Assembly (NCBI GenBank): GCA_028691175.1
Contig: JAQUZU010000052.1
Coordinates: 1 to 12,302 of the forward strand
Reading direction: 5' to 3'
Length of the DNA stretch: 12,302 nt
Origin: Candidatus Kapaibacterium sp.
Lineage (GTDB): Bacteria > Bacteroidota > Ignavibacteria > Kapaibacteriales > UBA2268
Shown: positions 7,300-12,302 of the stretch, one piece after another
How positions within the stretch are numbered: the stretch's first letter is position 1
How the letters are laid out: each line of letters starts with the position of its first letter
Made by a program: the position numbers and the translations under genes
Notes under the pieces: generated by a model
Database searches by the model: none
What the model was told of the DNA's origin: nothing
What the model saw: the letters and a program-made list of their open reading frames with translations, nothing else

Positions 7300-8226
7300 A
7301 TGAAAACAGCATTGCTTGCGGTCGGACAGGGCTCGCAATTTGTCGGAATGATAAAAGATTTATACGGGAAATTTCCCGCAGCAAAAAATTTAGTCGACAG
7401 AGCAGATGAAATCTTGGGCTATAAACTCAGCGAAATCTGCTTCGAAGGTCCGGCAGAAACCTTGAAAGAGACACGCTATACGCAGCCGGCTTTATTTTTG
7501 CATTCGGCAGTTGTAACTGACTTGATCAGAGAAAAAATTCAATTTGACGCTGTCGCCGGACACTCCGTCGGCGAATACGCCGCACTTTATGGCGCAGGCG
7601 TTCTCGATTTTGAATCGGCACTCAAATTGGTCGCTTTGCGCGGCAAACTAATGTTTAACGCGGGCGAATATGCTCCGGGAACAATGTTTGCGGTTATCGG
7701 CGGCGAACAGGCAGATGTAGAAAATCTTTGCGAAAAACTAACCCTCGAAGGCAATGGCAACGTGGTAGTTCCGGCAAATTATAACTCTCCGGGGCAAATC
7801 GTCGTCTCCGGATCTGCGGAATATCTTCGCGAGAAAGCCCCTGAATTTAAAAAGGTTGGCGCGAAAATCGTCAAAGAACTCGTTGTTAGCGGTGCATTTC
7901 ATTCTCCGCTTATGCTTCCGGCAAAGGAAGAACTCGCGAAAGCGATTCACGACGCGAAATTCTGCGACGCAAAAGTTCCGGTTTATTCGAATGTCTATGC
8001 AAAGGCTCTGACAAATGCGGACGAAATCAAAGAAGCATTGATTGCGCAGCTGACTTCTCCGGTAAAATGGACACAGTCTATTCTTGAAATGGAGAGCGAC
8101 GGCATCGAAAGATTTATCGAAGTTGGTCCGGGCAAGGTTTTGCAGGGATTGGTTAAGCGAATTTTGCCGAATTCGAAAATCGAAGGGTTCGGCTCGGAAA
8201 GCGAATTGACGGAAGTTCCGGCATAA
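7300..8226 (+). CDS. fabD: Malonyl-CoA:ACP transacylase
   Basis: A 308-residue enzyme, normal FabD length, that moves malonyl from CoA to ACP to supply the extender unit for FabH and FabF. The nucleophile is S89 in GHSVGEY, with R114 in ALRGKLM and the catalytic H201 in GAFHSPLM. The oxyanion-hole motif GQGSQ is at 9-13. The residue just before it is Val instead of the Pro of the usual PGQGSQ, a mild departure that should not affect catalysis. The ribosome binding site GGAG lies inside the last codons of fabH and the intergenic gap is two bases, which favours coupled translation. A 65-base gap with a small 5-bp hairpin separates it from fabG. Confidence 0.97.
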   Translation: MKTALLAVGQGSQFVGMIKDLYGKFPAAKNLVDRADEILGYKLSEICFEGPAETLKETRYTQPALFLHSAVVTDLIREKIQFDAVAGHSVGEYAALYGAGVLDFESALKLVALRGKLMFNAGEYAPGTMFAVIGGEQADVENLCEKLTLEGNGNVVVPANYNSPGQIVVSGSAEYLREKAPEFKKVGAKIVKELVVSGAFHSPLMLPAKEELAKAIHDAKFCDAKVPVYSNVYAKALTNADEIKEALIAQLTSPVKWTQSILEMESDGIERFIEVGPGKVLQGLVKRILPNSKIEGFGSESELTEVPA

Positions 8227-8291
8227 TTGCCCGAAAAATGCGGTATTTCCGCAATAAGTAAATTTTTGAAAATTACAAACGAGAAACACAG

Positions 8292-9038
8292 ATGGAAAAG
8301 ACATTAGAAGGACAAGTTGCAATCGTAACCGGTGGCTGCAGAGGTATCGGCAAAGCGATTACCGAACTTTTTCTGAATCGTGGTGCAAAAGTATATGCAT
8401 TGGATTACGTTTTGCCGGAAAACGGCAGCGACTATATTGAAGATGCGTCGCTCCGCCCGAATGTAAAATGTGTCCAAGTAGATGTTACGAACTCGGACTC
8501 GGTAACGGCTGCAGTCGAAAGCGTTATTAAAGATGCCGGCAGAATCGATATCTTGGTAAATAACGCCGGAATTACTCGCGACACGCTGGTTTTGCGCATG
8601 AGTGAGCAAGACTGGGACGCTGTACTCGGTACGAACCTGAAGGGCGCATTCCTCTGCTCAAAAGCCGTAATCAAACAGATGATGGGGCAGCGATATGGCA
8701 GAATCGTAAATATGGGCTCGATTATCGGCATTATCGGCAATACCGGTCAGGCAAATTATTCTGCTTCAAAAGCCGGCTTAATCGGCTTAACGAAGTCTTT
8801 TGCGAAAGAATTCGGCAGCAGAAATATTTTGGTTAATCTGGTCGCTCCCGGATATGTAATTACTCCGATGACAGAGAAACTGACCGATGAACAAAAAGCC
8901 GAATACGTGAAAAATGTTCCGCTGAGACGCGGCGCGCATCCAAGCGATATCGCAAATGCAGTTTATTTCTTTACGTCTAAAGAAGCAAGTTATATTACTG
9001 GACAAGTCCTCCAGGTAGATGGCGGACTCGCAATGTAA
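8292..9038 (+). CDS. fabG: 3-oxoacyl-ACP reductase
   Basis: A 248-residue short-chain dehydrogenase/reductase that reduces 3-oxoacyl-ACP to (R)-3-hydroxyacyl-ACP, most likely with NADPH. The cofactor-binding glycine motif TGGCRGIG is at 13-20, NNAG at 90-93, and the catalytic tetrad is N115, S143, Y156 and K160 (YSASK at 156-160). The C-terminal ITGQVLQVDGG segment is characteristic of FabG. SDR enzymes are numerous, but the position between fabD and acpP in a complete fab cluster makes this the fatty-acid FabG with little doubt. The start ATG follows GAGAAACACAG. The stop codon is 52 bases before acpP. Confidence 0.95.
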   Translation: MEKTLEGQVAIVTGGCRGIGKAITELFLNRGAKVYALDYVLPENGSDYIEDASLRPNVKCVQVDVTNSDSVTAAVESVIKDAGRIDILVNNAGITRDTLVLRMSEQDWDAVLGTNLKGAFLCSKAVIKQMMGQRYGRIVNMGSIIGIIGNTGQANYSASKAGLIGLTKSFAKEFGSRNILVNLVAPGYVITPMTEKLTDEQKAEYVKNVPLRRGAHPSDIANAVYFFTSKEASYITGQVLQVDGGLAM

Positions 9039-9090
9039 GAAAAAAATAATTCAAAATAAATGTTCAACAATTAATACAAAAGGTGCTATA

Positions 9091-9330
9091 ATGGCAGAAG
9101 ATTTAAGAAAAAAAGTTACCGAAATTATCGTCAAAAAACTCGGCGTTGAAGAATCACAAGTAACTGAAACAGCAAACTTTACCAAAGATCTTGGTGCTGA
9201 TTCTCTTGATACAGTAGAACTTATCATGGAACTTGAGAATGAATTCGATATTTCTATCGAAGAATCAGAAGCAGGTTCAATCCAGACTGTAGCAGACGTT
9301 ATCAAGTTTATCGAAGCTAAAAAAGCATAA
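9091..9330 (+). CDS. acpP: Acyl carrier protein
   Basis: A 79-residue acidic helical protein that carries growing acyl chains as thioesters. The phosphopantetheine attachment site is S38 in GADSLDTVEL. Helix II, LDTVELIMELENEF (39-52), is the surface recognised by the fab enzymes. The start ATG at 9091, preceded by AAAAGGTG, gives the family N-terminus MAEDLRKKV. An in-frame ATG at 9019 inside the end of fabG would add 24 residues unlike any ACP and was discarded. Codon use is more AT-rich than in its neighbours (TTA, AGA, many AAA and GAA), as often seen for a highly expressed ACP. A structured 117-base gap separates it from fabF. Confidence 0.98.
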   Translation: MAEDLRKKVTEIIVKKLGVEESQVTETANFTKDLGADSLDTVELIMELENEFDISIEESEAGSIQTVADVIKFIEAKKA

Positions 9331-9337
9331 CACATAC

Positions 9338-9424
9338 ATCTGCAAATCGCAGATTTCGGTTGTCGCTCCCGGTCCTCGGGGGCGACTTCCGTAGTTAATA
9401 TGAAGCCGAAATCGGCTTTAAAAT
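9338..9424 (+). promoter_or_regulatory. Structured acpP-fabF spacer, possible attenuator
   Basis: Three hairpins can form in series: ATCTGC/GCAGAT (9338-9343 with 9349-9354), a GC-rich 10-bp stem with one G-U pair (9362-9371 with 9377-9386) and AAGCCGA/TCGGCTT (9403-9409 with 9412-9418) followed by TAAAATTT. Alternatively, GATTTCGGTT (9352-9361) can pair with 9404-9413, enclosing the GC-rich stem and destroying both outer hairpins. The third hairpin looks like a weak terminator. The pairing is visible in the sequence; a regulatory role is inferred. It may simply lower fabF output relative to acpP. Confidence 0.45.
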
Positions 9425-9447
9425 TTAGAAAATAAATCACAAAAGAT

Positions 9448-10707
9448 ATGTCAAAATACAATTTCCCAAGAGTAGTCGTAACCGGCATGGGTGCACTTAC
9501 TCCAATAGGTAATAACGTTGATGAATTCTGGCAGGGCCTGATCGAAGGACGTAATGGCTGTGACATGCTGACAGGATTTGATACAACAAACTTTGTAACA
9601 AAATTCGGCTGCGAAGTAAAAAACTTTGACCCGCTTCAATACGTAAATCGCAAAGAAGTCCAGCGTATGGATAAATTCACGATTTTTGCTATGGCTGCTG
9701 CCGAAATGTGTATGCAACATTCTAAACTTGACCTGAGCAAAACCGACCTTGAACGTTGCGGCGTAATTGTCGGCTCCGGTATCGGTGGAATGGAAACTTA
9801 CGAGAAGCAGCATGCGGGATTGCTCGCTCGCAACGGCGATCCGTCGAAAATTTCCCCGTTCTTTATTCCGATGTTGATTCTGGATATTATGCCGGGGCAT
9901 ATTGCCATTAAATACGGCTTTAAAGGCGTGAATTACGCGACAGTGTCGGCTTGCTCGACATCTACTCATGCAATTGCCAATGCGGTTGTGCATATTCAGC
10001 GCGGCGATGCGGACGTAATCCTGACCGGCGGTTCGGAAGCCGTTTTGACTCCGATGGGCGTCGGCGGATTTAATGCGTTGAAAGCGCTATCTACCCGCAA
10101 TGACGACCCGAAAACTGCGTCCAGACCGTTCGACAAAGACCGCGACGGATTCGTTATGGGCGAAGGTGCCGGCATTCTGATGCTCGAAAATCTCGACCAT
10201 GCACTTGCACGTAATGCAACCATTTATGCGGAAATCGCAGGCGTCGGCTTGACCGATGACGCATTCCACATTACGCAACCGGCAGCCAACGGCGAAGGTG
10301 CGGCACGCAGCATGAAAACTGCAATCAAAGACGCAGGACTGAAGCCGGAAGATGTTGATTACATCAACGCGCACGGCACTTCGACTCCGCCGAACGATAT
10401 AAATGAAACTGCAGCCATTAAGACTGTATTCGGCGAACACGCGTACAAGATGAATATTAGCTCGACTAAGTCTATGACCGGACACTTGCTCGGCGCAACC
10501 GGCGCAATCGAAGCCATTGCTACGATTAAGGCAATAGAAAACAGCATTGTGCCGCCGACGATTAATCTATTCGAGGCAGACGAAAAATGCGACCTCAATT
10601 ATACTCCGATGAAACCGGTAAAAAGAAATATTGACGTTGCATTGTCTAATACGTTCGGATTCGGCGGGCATAACGCAACTTTGTGTATCAAGAAATATAA
10701 AGCATAA
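9448..10707 (+). CDS. fabF: Beta-ketoacyl-ACP synthase II
   Basis: A 419-residue thiolase-fold elongating condensing enzyme that joins malonyl-ACP to acyl-ACP with loss of CO2. The Cys-His-His triad is C169 (VSACSTS), H309 (NAHGTST) and H346 (TGHLLGA), with the conserved K341 (STKSMTGH). VVVTGMGALTPIG (9-21) at the start and SNTFGFGGHNATL (400-412) at the end are the usual KAS I/II boundaries. The two-His triad and length favour FabF over FabH, and the FabF/FabB distinction rests on overall pattern and on linkage to acpP. There is no strong ribosome binding site before the ATG. The next coding frame (rnc) begins 22 bases past the stop if the GTG start is right. Confidence 0.96.
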   Translation: MSKYNFPRVVVTGMGALTPIGNNVDEFWQGLIEGRNGCDMLTGFDTTNFVTKFGCEVKNFDPLQYVNRKEVQRMDKFTIFAMAAAEMCMQHSKLDLSKTDLERCGVIVGSGIGGMETYEKQHAGLLARNGDPSKISPFFIPMLILDIMPGHIAIKYGFKGVNYATVSACSTSTHAIANAVVHIQRGDADVILTGGSEAVLTPMGVGGFNALKALSTRNDDPKTASRPFDKDRDGFVMGEGAGILMLENLDHALARNATIYAEIAGVGLTDDAFHITQPAANGEGAARSMKTAIKDAGLKPEDVDYINAHGTSTPPNDINETAAIKTVFGEHAYKMNISSTKSMTGHLLGATGAIEAIATIKAIENSIVPPTINLFEADEKCDLNYTPMKPVKRNIDVALSNTFGFGGHNATLCIKKYKA

Positions 10708-10729
10708 GAATTATATTATAGATGGTGAA

Positions 10730-11569
10730 GTGAAAGAATTTTTCGAAAATTTCTATTCCGGACTCAAACATTATACAGGGCTGAATAAAATCAGCCCTTT
10801 AAAAAAACGTTCGCCGAAGGCAAATCTCTCGGATACATTTCCGAAAATGGGAATTCTGACTCCGGAACTGAAAACCCGCCTCGAAGAAGTCCTGAAGACC
10901 AAAATTGTCGGCGTGGAATATTTTGAGCAGGCGCTCACGCACCGCTCGTATCTGCAGATTGCGACTAATCCGAAGCTGTTTTCAAACGAACGTCTCGAAT
11001 TTCTCGGCGACGCCGTGCTCGGCATGGTTGTCGGCGAGTATCTTTTTACGCTCTATACGGAAATTCCTGAGGGCGACCTCACGAAACTTCGCTCACGATT
11101 GGTCAATAAAGGCATCCTCGCGGCAGTTGCAAAGCAACTCGGCATAGATACTTTCATGCTGATGAGCTTTGGTGCGGCAAAATCTCTCGAAGCCGGTAGC
11201 GATTCAATTCTCGGCGACGCGATGGAGGCAATTATTGCGGCGATTTATATCGATACGGGCATCGAGGCGACTCGCTCGTTTATCATCGATACGATGTTGC
11301 CGTATTTGCTGACTTATGAAAAAAAGGAAGAGGAAAATTACAAAAGTATCCTCCTCGAAAAAGTTCAGGCAAAAGGTATGAACCACCCGATTTATGAAGT
11401 TCTGGAAGCGACCGGACCCGACCACGACAAAGTTTTCCGCATTAGTGTCAGCGTCGATGGAAGGGCAATTGCAATCGGGGTAGGCAAGAGCAAAAAATCA
11501 GCAGAGCAAAATGCGGCAAAGCACGCAATTCCAAAGATCGACATGATGTTCGGCAAACACACGGAATAG
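10730..11569 (+). CDS. rnc: Ribonuclease III
   Basis: A double-stranded-RNA endonuclease for rRNA and mRNA processing, 279 residues from the GTG at 10730. The signature NERLEFLGDAVLG is at 86-98, with metal-binding E90 and D94, and the second acidic pair D163 and E166 lies in LGDAMEAIIAAIY. A double-stranded-RNA-binding domain covers about 203-271 and ends in GKSKKSAEQNAAKHA. The start is uncertain. GTG 10730, after GGTGAA, adds an aromatic and basic extension (FFENFYSGLKHY) of a kind seen in FCB-group enzymes. ATG 10847 would give 240 residues and leave a hairpin (10777-10798) in the leader. Longer in-frame starts lie inside fabF and are unlikely. It closes the fab cluster, a widespread arrangement. 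Confidence 0.93.
   Translation: MKEFFENFYSGLKHYTGLNKISPLKKRSPKANLSDTFPKMGILTPELKTRLEEVLKTKIVGVEYFEQALTHRSYLQIATNPKLFSNERLEFLGDAVLGMVVGEYLFTLYTEIPEGDLTKLRSRLVNKGILAAVAKQLGIDTFMLMSFGAAKSLEAGSDSILGDAMEAIIAAIYIDTGIEATRSFIIDTMLPYLLTYEKKEEENYKSILLEKVQAKGMNHPIYEVLEATGPDHDKVFRISVSVDGRAIAIGVGKSKKSAEQNAAKHAIPKIDMMFGKHTE
10777..10800 (+). other. Terminator-like hairpin at the start of rnc
   Basis: AGGGCTGA (10777-10784) and TCAGCCCT (10791-10798) form a perfect 8-bp stem with loop ATAAAA, followed by two T residues and then seven A residues. It lies 69 bases past the fabF stop. If rnc starts at GTG 10730 it is within the coding sequence (encoding about GLNKISPL); if rnc starts at ATG 10847 it is a leader hairpin that could weakly terminate fabF transcripts or be an RNase III target. 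The T run is too short for a strong terminator. Confidence 0.5.
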
Positions 11570-11639
11570 ACCGAATTTAACGTCCGAAACAGAAAGATGT
11601 GCCTAACAAAACGACTACTCGGAAATCGTCCCGAGAAAA

Positions 11640-12071
11640 ATGTTCGGCGTCGGAACGCAGATATGCAACAGTTTCGGAAGAGATATTTGGAAAAATAAAA
11701 TCTTCCCCGAGGATAACTTCAAACCGCAATTGCTTAACGGCGGCTACAACAAACGCGGAATGTATTATTACTCACTTCCCGGAAAATACGAAGACGGATA
11801 TTCTCGCGTCTCGCAAGATTTTTTCTATTCCGATACATGCGATTACGATTGCTACGTGTGGTGTCGCACGGGAAAAATCCGCGACGCGAAAGTTGAAATT
11901 ATAACAATTTTCGGCATTAACGGCGAAGTCGAGTGGATGCCGTTTACTCAAATCGATTCTCAAATTTGCTTTAAAATCGGGAATAGAGCGTCGGGCGCGT
12001 ATCGTTGCCGTGCGGAGTATAAAACGGAATCCGGACGGCACGTCAAAGAGTGCGGATTTGTCGTGAAATAG
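11640..12071 (+). CDS. Hypothetical cysteine-rich protein, unrecognised
   Basis: A 143-residue frame that I do not recognise. It has seven cysteines (9, 67, 71, 75, 110, 123, 138), three of them evenly spaced as C-x3-C-x3-C, and is rich in Tyr, Phe and Trp. There is no signal peptide, lipobox or membrane segment. The tail SGAYRCRAEY (118-127) resembles the F strand of immunoglobulin-like domains, but no matching partner Cys at the expected distance is obvious. Codon choice (GGC, CCG, GAA, GCG, ATC) resembles the neighbours, which supports real coding. The ATG at 11640 is the only start in the open frame, which opens at 11607, and has just a weak GAG before it. It lies 70 bases after rnc with no visible terminator between, so it may be co-transcribed. 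Function unknown. Confidence 0.6.
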   Translation: MFGVGTQICNSFGRDIWKNKIFPEDNFKPQLLNGGYNKRGMYYYSLPGKYEDGYSRVSQDFFYSDTCDYDCYVWCRTGKIRDAKVEIITIFGINGEVEWMPFTQIDSQICFKIGNRASGAYRCRAEYKTESGRHVKECGFVVK

Positions 12072-12096
12072 TCCCCGGAAAGCGAAAAATCTTCTG

Positions 12097-12125
12097 CATA
12101 ATACAAAATATTATTCGTATCTTTG
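12097..12125 (+). promoter_or_regulatory. Bacteroidota-type promoter of the lipoprotein gene
   Basis: TATCTTTG at 12118-12125 is a perfect TAnnTTTG -7 box. The -33 region is poorer: TTCTG ends at 12096, 21 bases upstream. Transcription would begin near 12131, about 39 bases before the lipoprotein ATG. The 98-base gap after the hypothetical gene holds no obvious terminator. Confidence 0.55.
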
Positions 12126-12169
12126 CACATTAAAATTAATGTAATTAGTACTATAATAAAGGAATTTGT

Positions 12170-12302
12170 ATGAGTATTTCAAGACTTATTATTTCGTTTG
12201 CCGCCGTTGCCATGCTGCTGATTGCATGCAATAAAGGCGAAACCGACGGCGATTCAGCACCGGCTATCAAAAACCGTTTCATCTCCGATGGCGCGATCAG
12301 CA
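12170..12302 (+). CDS. Lipoprotein, 5' part only
   Basis: The first 44 codons of a gene cut by the window edge. The N-terminus is a lipoprotein signal peptide: a short start with one Arg (MSISR), a hydrophobic core and the lipobox LIAC, placing the lipidated cysteine at C20. The following residues, NKGETDGDS, are acidic. In several Bacteroidota an acidic stretch just after the lipid Cys favours surface exposure, but the match to a defined export signal is loose. The ATG is preceded by AAAGGA at good spacing, and a Bacteroidota-type promoter lies just upstream, so the gene is probably expressed independently of the fab cluster. The mature domain is outside the window and its function cannot be judged. 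Confidence 0.82.
   Translation, partial: MSISRLIISFAAVAMLLIACNKGETDGDSAPAIKNRFISDGAIS

Noticed and set aside
8227..8291. Small hairpin TGCGG/CCGCA between fabD and fabG as a terminator
   Set aside because: The stem is only five pairs and no T run follows it.
7738..8322. A 194-codon open frame on the minus strand
   Set aside because: It is antisense to fabD and the start of fabG, and its translation is low-complexity, rich in Phe, Arg, Cys and Asn, with no family resemblance.
9019..9090. Upstream in-frame ATG that would lengthen acpP
   Set aside because: It overlaps the end of fabG and would add a non-ACP tail. The ATG at 9091 has a ribosome binding site and gives the standard ACP N-terminus.
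11599..11904. A 101-codon frame from GTG 11599 overlapping the hypothetical gene
   Set aside because: It is out of frame with the 143-residue frame, and its Thr/Arg/Lys-rich, pattern-free translation looks like a shifted reading of it.

Overview
This window reads as a stretch of chromosome from a member of the Bacteroidota/Chlorobi (FCB) group, possibly an Ignavibacteria- or Kapabacteria-like lineage. Three things point that way. A large secreted protein ends in a type IX secretion (T9SS) sorting domain. Promoter-like sites fit the Bacteroidota TTTG / TAnnTTTG consensus rather than TTGACA/TATAAT. Ribosome binding sites are mostly weak. The lineage is inferred from these features and was not tested by a search.

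Left part (1-4094), all on the minus strand: a 1151-residue secreted protein with the sequence hallmarks of peptide-N-glycosidase F (PNGase F), whose catalytic fold is interrupted by about 500 residues that include a LamG domain; then thioredoxin (trxA) with a textbook rho-independent terminator; then the first 30 codons of a hotdog-fold acyl-CoA thioesterase cut by the window edge.

The divergent region at 4095-4320 separates this block from the plus-strand block. It holds a good Bacteroidota-type promoter for the plus strand and a weaker candidate for the minus strand.

Right part (4321-12302), all on the plus strand: the conserved lipid-synthesis cluster DUF177(yceD)-rpmF-plsX-fabH-fabD-fabG-acpP-fabF-rnc. 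It supplies most of the core type II fatty acid synthase around its carrier: FabD loads malonyl groups onto ACP, FabH starts the chain, FabF extends it, FabG reduces the keto group, and PlsX passes finished acyl chains to phospholipid synthesis. The usual passengers L32, the DUF177 protein and RNase III ride along. The dehydratase, enoyl reductase and PlsY are not in this window. Three hairpins (after rpmF, between acpP and fabF, near the start of rnc) suggest output is tuned within the cluster; the acpP-fabF one can fold in two mutually exclusive ways.

After rnc come a cysteine-rich orphan protein of 143 residues that I do not recognise, and, behind its own Bacteroidota-type promoter, the first 44 codons of a lipoprotein cut by the right edge. 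I saw no tRNA, rRNA, CRISPR array, insertion sequence or attachment site. The most unusual items are the split PNGase F-like protein and the acpP-fabF RNA structure.
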